Positions 7,276 to 14,558 of a DNA stretch of 15,111 bases are shown in pieces (position 1 is the stretch's first letter; each line of letters starts with the position of its first letter). The stretch comes from Caryophanales bacterium UBA3935 (lineage in GTDB: Bacteria > Bacillota_I > Bacilli_A > ML615J-28 > CAG-698). A program made the translations under genes and the position numbers. The DNA lies in the NCBI GenBank assembly GCA_002385755.1, contig DGED01000073.1, forward strand, positions 13,420 through 28,530. The letters are read 5' to 3'. The notes under the pieces are model-generated. The model searched no databases. It was not told the DNA's origin and saw only the letters and a list, made by a program, of their open reading frames with translations.

Positions 7276-8589
7276 TTATTGTTCAAACGCCTGGAGATAT
7301 ATCTCTCCCAAGGTCGGGTGGGCGTGAATGCATTCCGCGAACCGGTCGGCCGCGATGTTGCCGTTCATGGCGATAACCGCTTCATGAATCAAGTCACTGG
7401 CATGCGGACCGATAATATGAACGCCTTTGATTTTGTTGTTAACGGTGATAATTTTGATAAAACCGTCGGCGTCGTTCATGGTCACGGCTTTGCCGTTAGC
7501 GCGGAAATAGGCTTTGTGGACGCGATATTCGTACCGACCGCACTCCGCCTCGGTTAACCCGGCCATCGCAACTTCGGGAAACGTAAAGACGCAGCTGGGA
7601 ACGATTTTAAAATTAACCCGCGATTTTTCTTCCAATATGTGACTTAATGCGTGGTAGCCGCCGTATGTCGCGGTATGAGCGAGCATCATTTTCCCGGTCA
7701 CGTCGCCGATCGCGTAAATATTCTTTACATTGGTCTGGAAATAAGAATTAACTTTTATGCCGCGGCGATCGTATTTAATTCCCGCCGCGTCCAAGCCAAG
7801 ACCGTCGATATTCGGGATCCGGCCGACGGATATTAGGATTTTATCTGCCGCGCTCGACTTTTCCTCGTTTCCGGCGCGGTAATAAATCTTCCCCTTTTCT
7901 TCCAACCCGAGCACGCGCGCCCCTGTATGGATTTTGATTCCTTGCGTCTTCAGGTAGGACTGCAGGCGTCGGGAGATTTCTCTGTCAAACATCGGCAGTA
8001 TCGTATCGGCAATCTCGAATATCTCGACTTCGCTTCCAAAAGCGTTAAAAATCGATGCGAATTCAATACCGACAACGCCGCCGCCGATTATGGCGAGCTT
8101 CTTGGGAACTTCCTTTAGCGCCAACAATTCATCGGACGTTATCGCCGCCGACACGTTCCAATCGGGAAAGACGGCCGGTTTTGAACCCGTGGCGATTATA
8201 ATGTTTTTCCCCCGATACACGCTATCATCAACCGCGACCTCTTTTGTCGATACGAGGCGAGCCGGACCATAGACCACCTCGACATTATGCCTTTTAAGCA
8301 GAAAAGCGACGCCCTGGGTCAGGTCGGAAACGATCTTTTCTTTTCTTTTATATGTTTTCTCGAACTGGAAAGCAAAGTTCCCGGTAATCCCGTAATCCTC
8401 GCGTTGATTAAGTTGTCTCAGAACCGCGGCCGACTGGTAATAGGCTTTGGTCGGGATGCATCCTTTTTGCAGGCAAGTCCCGCCCAACTTATCTTTTTCG
8501 ATTAAAAGAACCGAGAGACCTTGTTTCGCGGCTTTAATGGCCGTCTCGTAGCCGCCGGGCCCGGCGCCGATTATTATGATATCTTTCAT
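7276..8589 (-). CDS. lpdA: Dihydrolipoyl dehydrogenase (glycine cleavage L protein)
   Basis: LpdA is an FAD flavoenzyme that reoxidises the dihydrolipoyl group of GcvH and passes electrons to NAD+. The FAD-binding GAGPGG lies at 8-13 and the redox disulfide at GGTCLQKGC (Cys39 and Cys44). A second Rossmann motif, IIGGGVVGIEFAS, binds NAD near 167. YAIGDVTG is the second FAD contact. The C-terminal HAHPTLGE holds the catalytic His424-Glu429 pair. At 437 residues it is slightly shorter than the usual 450-475, and there is no N-terminal lipoyl domain. The start ATG overlaps the gcvPB stop by 4 bp (ATGA), with AAGGA 6 nt upstream. Its place as the last gene of the gcv operon indicates service to glycine cleavage, though it could also serve 2-oxoacid dehydrogenases. 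Confidence 0.96.
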   Translation of the reverse strand: MKDIIIIGAGPGGYETAIKAAKQGLSVLLIEKDKLGGTCLQKGCIPTKAYYQSAAVLRQLNQREDYGITGNFAFQFEKTYKRKEKIVSDLTQGVAFLLKRHNVEVVYGPARLVSTKEVAVDDSVYRGKNIIIATGSKPAVFPDWNVSAAITSDELLALKEVPKKLAIIGGGVVGIEFASIFNAFGSEVEIFEIADTILPMFDREISRRLQSYLKTQGIKIHTGARVLGLEEKGKIYYRAGNEEKSSAADKILISVGRIPNIDGLGLDAAGIKYDRRGIKVNSYFQTNVKNIYAIGDVTGKMMLAHTATYGGYHALSHILEEKSRVNFKIVPSCVFTFPEVAMAGLTEAECGRYEYRVHKAYFRANGKAVTMNDADGFIKIITVNNKIKGVHIIGPHASDLIHEAVIAMNGNIAADRFAECIHAHPTLGEIYLQAFEQ

Positions 8590-10019
8590 GGCATATCCTT
8601 ATATTTTATTACCGGCTGGCGCGCGGCTTTGACCTCGTCGAGACGCCTTACGGGCGTGTTATGCGGCGCTTCCTTAAGCAACTCGGGGTTTTGGACGGCT
8701 TCCGCAGCGATCTTTTTCATCACGGCAATAAAATCATCTATCGTTTCTTTGGATTCCGCTTCGGTCGGTTCGATCATCAAAGACTGGTGATACAAAAGCG
8801 GGAAATATATGGTCGGGGGATGATAGCCGTAATCAAGCAATCTCTTCGCGACATCCAAAGTCGTCGCCCCGCCCTTAATTAACCCGTCAAAAACGACCTC
8901 GTGCTTGCAAAGACCGTTAATCGGCAAAAGATAATCGTCCTTTAATGATTCTTTTATATAATTCGCGTTTAAGACGGAAAATTTCCCGACTTTGTCAAGA
9001 TGTTCCTTCCCGAGGCTCAACAAATAAGCGTAAGCTTTTAAAACGACTAAGAAATTGCCGTAAAAGCCGCCAATCGCCCCGATTGAGGCGTCGGAGTAAT
9101 GCAGGGCGTACCCGTCATCACGCTTGACTACGCGCGGGTTGGGAAGAAAATCGGCAAGATCAGCCCTGACTCCGACGGGCCCGCTTCCGGGACCGCCGCC
9201 GCCGTGCGGCGTGGAAAACGTCTTATGCAGGTTCAGATGAATAATATCAAAACCCATCTCGGCGGGACGGGCGACGCCAAGCAAGGCGTTCAGGTTAGCG
9301 CCGTCGTAATAGAGAAGGCTTCCGTTTTCGCGCATGAGCCGCGCGATTTCCATGATATCCTTTTCGAATATCCCCAGCGTGTTGGGATTGGTAAGCATGA
9401 TTCCGGCGATCTCGTCGTTAAGAAGCTCTTTTAATTTTTCGACGTCAACCGTCCCCTCGGGCGTGGAACCGACCACCAACGTGTCGAAACCGACGACGCT
9501 CGCGCTGGCCGGGTTAGTGCCGTGAGCGGTATCGGGAACGATTATTTTCGTCCGTTTGTAATCCCCGCGCGATTGGTGGTATTTCTTCATGATCATCAAA
9601 CCGCAGGCCTCGCCGTGGGCGCCGGCGAAAGGACTGAAGGAAAACGCGGCCATTCCCGTTACTTCCTTAAGCATTTCTTCCAAATGAAAATACACGGCGA
9701 GCGCCCCCTGCGCCGTGGACGCGGGTTGCAGCGGATGCAGGCGCGCGAAGGCCGAAAGCGACGCGAGTTCTTCGTTGATTTTCGGGTTATACTTCATCGT
9801 GCAAGAACCCAACGGATAAAACCCCTGGTCGACGCCGTAATTTTTGCGGGAAAGATTGGTGTAATGCCTGACGACGTCGAGTTCTGTTACCTCCGGCATA
9901 TCGAGCGGCGATTTCCGCCTTAATTCTTCCGGTATTTCCGCTGCCGGGACTTCCGCCGCCGGCAAGCTATAACCGCGCCGGCCTTGTTTTGAAAGTTCGA
10001 ATATCAATTTATCATACAT
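8586..10019 (-). CDS. gcvPB: Glycine dehydrogenase (decarboxylating) subunit 2, P protein
   Basis: This is the catalytic half of the two-subunit P protein, which decarboxylates glycine on PLP and moves the aminomethyl group to lipoyl-GcvH. The PLP lysine lies in NLHKTFSTPHGGGGPGSGP (Lys266 of 477). Other conserved blocks are YPLGSCTMKYNP near the N-terminus, PDTAHGTNPASA near 163 and LLYYDGANLNA near 236. Its length is normal for GcvPB. An upstream in-frame TTG at 10025 exists, but GAGGA (10028-10032) lies 8 nt before the ATG at 10019, so I chose the ATG. That start overlaps the end of gcvPA by 8 bp, suggesting coupled translation and matched amounts of the two subunits. Its own stop overlaps the lpdA start. 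Confidence 0.97.
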   Translation of the reverse strand: MYDKLIFELSKQGRRGYSLPAAEVPAAEIPEELRRKSPLDMPEVTELDVVRHYTNLSRKNYGVDQGFYPLGSCTMKYNPKINEELASLSAFARLHPLQPASTAQGALAVYFHLEEMLKEVTGMAAFSFSPFAGAHGEACGLMIMKKYHQSRGDYKRTKIIVPDTAHGTNPASASVVGFDTLVVGSTPEGTVDVEKLKELLNDEIAGIMLTNPNTLGIFEKDIMEIARLMRENGSLLYYDGANLNALLGVARPAEMGFDIIHLNLHKTFSTPHGGGGPGSGPVGVRADLADFLPNPRVVKRDDGYALHYSDASIGAIGGFYGNFLVVLKAYAYLLSLGKEHLDKVGKFSVLNANYIKESLKDDYLLPINGLCKHEVVFDGLIKGGATTLDVAKRLLDYGYHPPTIYFPLLYHQSLMIEPTEAESKETIDDFIAVMKKIAAEAVQNPELLKEAPHNTPVRRLDEVKAARQPVIKYKDMP

Positions 10020-11352
10020 GAGCAAATTCCTCGACTTTCGCGATCAAATCGTCAATTTCCGCCTTGCTGCGGGCTTCGGTCGCGCAAAGCAAAATCTCGT
10101 CTTCGCGTTTGGGATCCAGTTCGCCGAGATTAAGCCCGAATAGAATTCCCGCGTCAAGCAATCGGCGGCGCAACCGGCCAATATCGACGGTAGAGCGCAG
10201 GACAAACTCCTTGAAAAACGGCCTGTCAGTCGCATTTTCAAAAAGACCTGTCCCAAGCAAGCCTTCGCGCAGGTAGCGGGCGTTCGCGGCGGCGCGATTC
10301 GCGACCTCGACAAGGCCCGCTTTCCCCATAAGACTCATATAAATGACCGCATGCAAGGCCATAAGACTCTGGTTTGAGCATATATTCGAAGTTGCTTTTT
10401 CTCTCCGAATATGTTGTTCCCGCGCCTGCAAAGTCAAGACAAAGGCGCGGCGGCCGTCAACGTCGCTCGTCATCCCGCAAATCCTCCCCGGCATCTTTCT
10501 CAAAAGCGCCTTCGTCGCGGCGATAAAACCGACGTACGGGCCGCCGTAACTTAAGGGGATGCCCAGTGTCTGGCCGTCGCCGCAGGCGATATCGGCGCCG
10601 ATCTCGCCCGGGGTCTTTAAAACGCTTAAAGTGCTGGGGTCAACGTTCATAATCAAAAGACTGCCGTTAGCTTTGACCGCGGAGGCCAGGTCGCGATAAT
10701 CTTCGATATACCCGAAAAAATTGGGGTTTTGAACGATTACGGCCGCAACCTCGTCATTTAGTTTTTCTTTCATCGCGTCAACATCGATTCCGTAATCTTT
10801 CTCTTCAACGACGCGAAGATCGAGATTACGGAAGGACGCGTATGTTTTAAGCGCTTCCGTCGTCCTGGGGTTGACGGTCCCGCTTACCAACACCGCGCCT
10901 CTCCTCGCGTGAGAGACGGCCATAAACATCGCTTCCGCGGTGGCGGTGGCGCCGTCGTAAACAGAAGCGTTGCTTACGTCCATGTCGGTCAACTCGCAAA
11001 TCATGCTTTGAAATTCAAATATATACTGCAAGGTGCCTTGCGAGATCTCCGGCTGGTATGGCGTATAAGACGTTAAGAACTCCTGTCTCGATGTAAGATA
11101 CGGGATGATCGCGGGCGTGTAGACATCGTATGCCCCGGCCCCGCAAAATGAGATGAGCGGTTTGTTTTTGGCGGCCAGTTCCTCAAGGCGGCGCCGCAGC
11201 TCAATCTCCGAAAAGGCGGGTTCAAGATTGTACCCCGCCCGGTTTTTCACCGCCTCCGGTATCTCGGAAAATAATTCGTCGATATCGCTTACGCCGATTC
11301 TTTCCAACATTTCCTTGATGTCGGCGGAAGTGTGCGGAATGTATTTAAACAT
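10012..11352 (-). CDS. gcvPA: Glycine dehydrogenase (decarboxylating) subunit 1, P protein
   Basis: GcvPA is the N-terminal half of the P protein in organisms with a split enzyme. It pairs with GcvPB and lacks the PLP lysine. At 446 residues it has the usual length. Recognisable family blocks are YIPHTSADIKEML at the start, FCGAGAYDVYTPAI (near 68), FLTSYTPYQPEISQGTLQY (near 91), VYDGATATAEAM (near 131) and GIPLSYGGPYVGFIA (near 263). RKMPGRICGM and TLQAREQHIRREKATSNICS come later. The ATG overlaps the gcvH stop by one base (TAATG). Its TGA falls inside the start of gcvPB. The tight packing suggests translational coupling along the operon. Confidence 0.97.
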   Translation of the reverse strand: MFKYIPHTSADIKEMLERIGVSDIDELFSEIPEAVKNRAGYNLEPAFSEIELRRRLEELAAKNKPLISFCGAGAYDVYTPAIIPYLTSRQEFLTSYTPYQPEISQGTLQYIFEFQSMICELTDMDVSNASVYDGATATAEAMFMAVSHARRGAVLVSGTVNPRTTEALKTYASFRNLDLRVVEEKDYGIDVDAMKEKLNDEVAAVIVQNPNFFGYIEDYRDLASAVKANGSLLIMNVDPSTLSVLKTPGEIGADIACGDGQTLGIPLSYGGPYVGFIAATKALLRKMPGRICGMTSDVDGRRAFVLTLQAREQHIRREKATSNICSNQSLMALHAVIYMSLMGKAGLVEVANRAAANARYLREGLLGTGLFENATDRPFFKEFVLRSTVDIGRLRRRLLDAGILFGLNLGELDPKREDEILLCATEARSKAEIDDLIAKVEEFAHV

Positions 11353-11729
11353 TACCCCAATAACTCCCGATACGCGGCGGCATCAAGCAGTTTGTCGAGT
11401 TCGCCCGTGTCTTCAAGTTCCACTTTAATAAGCCAGTTTTCATACGCGTCTTCGTTTACAAGCTCAGGATTATCGACGACTTCCTCGTTGATCGCGATAA
11501 TCTTTCCGGTAACCGGGGCGATTAAATCGGAGGCGGCTTTGACGCTCTCGACGGCTCCGAACTCCCCGAATTGCTCGACGCGGTCGCCGACGGCGCCGAG
11601 ATCAACATAAACGATCGAACCTAAACTTTCCTGCGCATAATCGGTTATGCCGATAACCGCGGTATTCCCGTCAACGCGAACCCACTCATGACTTTCCGCA
11701 TACTTTAAGTTATCCAATACTTTGCTCAT
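11352..11729 (-). CDS. gcvH: Glycine cleavage system H protein
   Basis: GcvH is the small lipoyl carrier that shuttles the methylamine group between the P, T and L proteins. The product is 125 residues, the usual size. The lipoylation site is clear: ESVKAASD at 61-68, with Lys64 the modified residue. YAESHEWVR near 10 and GITDYAQESLGSIVYVDLG near 27 are further hallmarks. The ATG has AAGGAG 6 nt upstream. It sits 10 bp after gcvT and touches gcvPA by one base. No lipoate ligase, octanoyltransferase or lipoyl synthase gene is present in the window, so lipoylation must be encoded elsewhere. Confidence 0.98.
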   Translation of the reverse strand: MSKVLDNLKYAESHEWVRVDGNTAVIGITDYAQESLGSIVYVDLGAVGDRVEQFGEFGAVESVKAASDLIAPVTGKIIAINEEVVDNPELVNEDAYENWLIKVELEDTGELDKLLDAAAYRELLG

Positions 11730-11739
11730 ATTTATCTCC

Positions 11740-12822
11740 TTATTTAATATATTTTTTTTCGAGAAACTTTTTGTTTCTTACTTTAGCCTTGATTTTGTTC
11801 TTCCTAATATGGATCAGCACCTCGACGCCGATGTCTGAATACGCGCTCTCGATTAATCCGAAGGCATAGGCTTTGCCGGTGGTCGGGATCATGTATCCGG
11901 TCGTGACGCGGCCGATAACCCGCCCTTCGGCTTCAATCGGATAATCGGCGCGGGCTATCCCCCGCTCCAAGAGTTCGAGGGCGACGATCTTTCTTTTCAG
12001 CCCTGCGTTTTTGGCGGCCAACAGCGCTTCGCGGCCGATAAAATCCTTGCTTGTTTTGACCGCGAAACCCAATCCGGCTTCCAAGGGATTGATGTCGGGA
12101 CCGATCTCATGACCGTATAGAGGCATGGCCGCTTCGAATCGGAGCGTGTCGCGGCACCCGAGCCCGCATAAGGTTACCTCGGGAATTTCAATCAATCTCG
12201 AGAACAGGGCTAAAATATCGGGATGAGACCCGTAAATTTCAAAACCGTCCTCGCCGGTATAACCGCTTCGGGAAACGACGAATTCGCGGCCGGCGATTGG
12301 AAAAACGTCAAAATCGAATGCCTTAAGATTTTCAAGCCGGTATTCGGTAAGGCCCTGGAGAACGCCGGCAGCCAGGGGACCCTGGAGCGCGAGTTGCGAG
12401 TAATCGTCCGACAGGTCTTCGATCGCGACGTCGAATCCTTCCCTGCGCCCGGTTATCCACTCGTAGTCCTTATCCTTGTTCGCGGCGTTGACGACGAGAA
12501 GATAATGCTCGTCGGAGAATTTATAAACCATCAAATCATCAACGACGCCGCCGTCCTCTTTCAACATCAATCCGTAAATCATTTTATTCTCCCCGTAGCC
12601 GGCGACATCGTTGGTTATCAAATAATTAACGAAACGGGTCGCGTCCTTTCCGGCGATTTTAATTTCCCCCATATGCGAAACATCGAAAAGGCCGCACTTT
12701 TCCCTAACGGCCCGGTGTTCCGCGGCGATGCCCTGATACTCTATCGGCATCATAAACCCGGCGAACTCGACCATTTTCGCCTTGTTCCGCAAGTGTTCCT
12801 CGTACAAGACTGTTTTTTTCAA
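11740..12822 (-). CDS. gcvT: Aminomethyltransferase (glycine cleavage T protein)
   Basis: GcvT releases ammonia from aminomethyl-lipoyl-GcvH and passes the one-carbon unit to tetrahydrofolate as methylene-THF. It has 360 residues, close to the usual 362-365. Conserved parts include MVEFAGFMMPIEYQ (17-30), CGLFDVSHMGE (43-53), GGVVDDLMVY (91-100, with the aspartates implicated in folate chemistry), LALQGPLA (144-151) and SGYTGEDGFEIY (186-197). The start is TTG at 12822, chosen because GGAGG (12831-12835) lies 8 nt upstream and the family N-terminus (LYEEHLRNKAKMVEFAG) begins immediately. It is the first gene of the operon, about 30 nt after the predicted transcription start. Confidence 0.97.
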   Translation of the reverse strand: MKKTVLYEEHLRNKAKMVEFAGFMMPIEYQGIAAEHRAVREKCGLFDVSHMGEIKIAGKDATRFVNYLITNDVAGYGENKMIYGLMLKEDGGVVDDLMVYKFSDEHYLLVVNAANKDKDYEWITGRREGFDVAIEDLSDDYSQLALQGPLAAGVLQGLTEYRLENLKAFDFDVFPIAGREFVVSRSGYTGEDGFEIYGSHPDILALFSRLIEIPEVTLCGLGCRDTLRFEAAMPLYGHEIGPDINPLEAGLGFAVKTSKDFIGREALLAAKNAGLKRKIVALELLERGIARADYPIEAEGRVIGRVTTGYMIPTTGKAYAFGLIESAYSDIGVEVLIHIRKNKIKAKVRNKKFLEKKYIK

Positions 12823-12830
12823 ATCGCTAT

Positions 12831-12835
12831 CCTCC
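12831..12835 (-). promoter_or_regulatory. Ribosome binding site supporting the TTG start of gcvT
   Basis: GGAGG on the minus strand is 8 nt upstream of TTG 12822. The same arrangement (GGAGG at 6810-6814, 8 nt before TTG 6801) marks the DUF1189-like gene. Confidence 0.8.
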
Positions 12836-12858
12836 GATCGTCTGATGTATCCGCAAAT

Positions 12859-12886
12859 ATAATATCATATTTAACTTATTTTTCAA
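12859..12886 (-). promoter_or_regulatory. Promoter of the gcv operon
   Basis: On the minus strand, TTGAAA (12881-12886), a 16-bp spacer and TGA-TATTAT (-10 at 12859-12864) form a near-consensus promoter with an extended -10. Initiation is expected near 12852, giving a leader of about 30 nt before gcvT. This leaves no space for a glycine riboswitch. The -35 lies just downstream of the T run of the lipoprotein terminator. Confidence 0.7.
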
Positions 12887-12895
12887 CCGCAAAAT

Positions 12896-12939
12896 AAAAA
12901 AAGTGATAACTTTAAACTATTAAACTGTTATCACTTTTT
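12896..12939 (-). terminator. Intrinsic terminator of the lipoprotein gene
   Basis: AAAAAGTGATAAC (12898-12910) and GTTATCACTTTTT (12927-12939) form a 13-bp stem. The 16-nt loop can pair further (TTTAA/TTAAA). On the minus strand it is followed by a T run. It begins 6 bp after the lipoprotein stop and insulates that gene from the gcv operon. Confidence 0.85.
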
Positions 12940-12945
12940 ATTTTC

Positions 12946-13854
12946 TTACTCAAGCGGGTATGTGTCAAGGTCGGCGGGGAAATCGATTGTTTTCGCGTCC
13001 GTTCCCAAATAATTCACGACAACCTTATTTACCTCATCGCCCGCGGTAATTTCCGCCGAAACTTTGACAATTTCGCCCTCGGCGAAAGTGACTAATAATT
13101 TGATGGCGTCTTTCGCGGAAGCGTCAAACGCGACGCCGTTATACGCGCTTAAATCAAGCTCGTAAATTAGCGTGTCGCCCGCTTTTTCAGGCGCGGACAA
13201 AGCATCGAAAAACGGATCTTCGTCATAAAAGCCGGTAGCCTTCTCCACGAAAAGAGCAAAACCGTAGGAATTGATTATCGTATAATGCTCGGTATCAGTC
13301 ATTTCCGATTTGCTTTTGGCTTCGCCGATGGACATATAAGCAAAATCGTCTTTTATATAAACATGAGCGTTTTCGCTGCCGCTTAGTTTACACATCATAG
13401 TCTCGATTACTTCGCCGTCGTAGTTATATATCAATTCCAACGCGAGATCGTCATCGATCTCGATCTTGATGTGACCGTGTTCCGAAGTATCGTATGCTTC
13501 TTTTAATGCCGCCAAAAGCGGTTTTATTTGCGCCGGGGTATACGCCGGTAACGACGGCGCCACGACTTCGATTTTTTTCTCCGCCTTGCCGGCCTTCTCG
13601 ACCTCGACGATTACGGTGACCTCGCCCTCAGCGAGACCGGTCAAGTTTCCTTCTTCGTCAATCGAGGCAATCGTATCGTCGCTAACGGACCATTCCGCGA
13701 CCGGGTCTTGATAATTGGTATCCACCTCAAACTTTACGGTCTCGCCTTGCTCGACCGTTTCCGGCCCTTCAATCTTCACGTAATACTTATCGCATCCTAT
13801 AAGGGCCAAAGCAACAACAATCATAATCAAAAAAGATATGACTCTTTTTTTCAT
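12946..13854 (-). CDS. Lipoprotein with a bacterial Ig-like (Big2) domain
   Basis: The 302-residue precursor has a lipoprotein signal peptide: MKKR, a hydrophobic core and the lipobox LIGC with Cys21 as the lipidated residue. The mature protein should be anchored on the outer face of the cytoplasmic membrane. Residues 26-98 look like a Big2 domain: VEQGETVKFEV, then AEWSVSDDTIASIDEEGNLT, then GLAEGEVTVIVEV. The remaining 200 residues form a strand-rich domain that I cannot assign with confidence. Its repeated pattern of a signal followed by strands (HIKIEIDDDLALELIYNYDG, LIYELDLSAYNGVAFD) is reminiscent of LolA/LppX-like lipid-binding lipoproteins, but this is a guess. The ATG has AGAGAGG 6 nt upstream. 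It has its own promoter and terminator, so it is a single-gene unit unrelated in transcription to gcv. Confidence 0.88.
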   Translation of the reverse strand: MKKRVISFLIMIVVALALIGCDKYYVKIEGPETVEQGETVKFEVDTNYQDPVAEWSVSDDTIASIDEEGNLTGLAEGEVTVIVEVEKAGKAEKKIEVVAPSLPAYTPAQIKPLLAALKEAYDTSEHGHIKIEIDDDLALELIYNYDGEVIETMMCKLSGSENAHVYIKDDFAYMSIGEAKSKSEMTDTEHYTIINSYGFALFVEKATGFYDEDPFFDALSAPEKAGDTLIYELDLSAYNGVAFDASAKDAIKLLVTFAEGEIVKVSAEITAGDEVNKVVVNYLGTDAKTIDFPADLDTYPLE

Positions 13855-13901
13855 AATATACCTCTCTACTCTATTTTAAAATATCTCTAAGACTTATTAA
13901 A

Positions 13902-13930
13902 ATTATACTACAAAAGTTAATCTAATTCAA
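13902..13930 (-). promoter_or_regulatory. Promoter of the lipoprotein gene
   Basis: On the minus strand, TTGAAT (13925-13930), a 17-bp spacer and consensus TATAAT (13902-13907) form a good promoter. The predicted leader is about 40 nt and has no obvious structure. Confidence 0.7.
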
Positions 13931-13989
13931 GACTTTTTACAACTCATCACATATTTCCATTAAAAATACGATTCCGCGCGCTCTTAGAT

Positions 13990-14022
13990 AAACAAGCTTT
14001 AGCGCGAAGCTAAAGCTTGTTT
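13990..14022 (-). terminator. Long perfect hairpin downstream of manA, probable terminator
   Basis: AAACAAGCTTTAGC (13990-14003) and GCTAAAGCTTGTTT (14009-14022) are exact inverted repeats, giving a 14-bp stem and a 5-base loop (UUCGC in the minus-strand RNA). On the minus strand the stem ends in TTT and continues ATCTAAGAG, so the U tract is short. It lies 13 bp after the TAA at 14036-14038 that would end a repaired manA, which supports a terminator role. Confidence 0.6.
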
Positions 14023-14069
14023 TGAAAAAGATTTATTATGGTTGCTTCCCGATATAAGCCAATATTCCT

Positions 14070-14080
14070 CCGTCAACGTA
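14070..14080 (-). other. Probable frameshift near the 3' end of manA
   Basis: The frame ends in ...AHLVR-TGA. Moving to the neighbouring frame at the CGTTGACGG stretch gives VDGGILAYIGKQP and then a TAA 13 bp before the hairpin. Loss of one CG from an original CGCG, or a one-base insertion, would explain it. This is inference from the expected C-terminal strand. Confidence 0.5.
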
Positions 14081-14555
14081 CAAGATGCGCCGCGAAAGGC
14101 AAGTAAAAATAATCGCCTTGTTTGATTTCTTTGCGATAATAATCGCCCGCGATCCTCCCCGCCCCGGAAAGAACGATCCAAACGGAGGGACCGTAAGGCA
14201 AGGGCAAGCTATCGCCTTTAAGCGAATATCGGTTCAAGGCAAAGTACGTCGTATCGTCATAAGATATCAAGTTTTCTTTTTTTAACGCTGCGGATTCCAT
14301 TTCGACCCTTGGCGTGAGCGCGCTGTTTTTAATTACACTTTCGCCTACTAAATCGAAATTGAAGGCCGACATGGCCACGCGCTTATCCAATCCCATATAT
14401 CTTTCCTGATCGCTGATAATTTGATCGCCGCACCAATACTCCGGTTGAACGGTGAAATCGGTGGGCTCCTGGATCTCAAGAATCGTGCAGCCGGCCCCGA
14501 TTGCGTGCGCGACTCCGGCGTTTATCATGAACACATCGCCTGTTTTTACCTCGAT

Positions 14556-14558
14556 TTA
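14556..14558 (-). other. In-frame TAA within manA
   Basis: The codons read TGT CAA TAA ATC GAG GTA AAA. The residues after the stop (IEVKTGDVF) are the expected continuation of ManA before its AHAIGAG zinc motif. TAA is a normal stop in other genes here (hpf, lpdA, gcvH), so recoding of TAA is not supported. Confidence 0.85.

Noticed and set aside
10020..10025. TTG 10025 as the gcvPB start
   Set aside because: The RBS GAGGA is 8 nt from ATG 10019 but only 2 nt from the TTG.
12223..12897. 224-codon plus-strand open frame opposite gcvT
   Set aside because: It lies wholly antisense to a certain gene and its spacer, has no RBS, and its residues match no family. It is a by-product of the codon use of gcvT.
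12823..12900. Glycine riboswitch before gcvT
   Set aside because: Promoter and lipoprotein terminator fill the region; the leader is about 30 nt and no aptamer core was seen.
14556..14558. Recoding of TAA (readthrough or altered code) in manA
   Set aside because: TAA ends hpf, lpdA, gcvH and others normally, there is no evident readthrough context, and manA seems to carry a second lesion, so mutation or sequence error is simpler.
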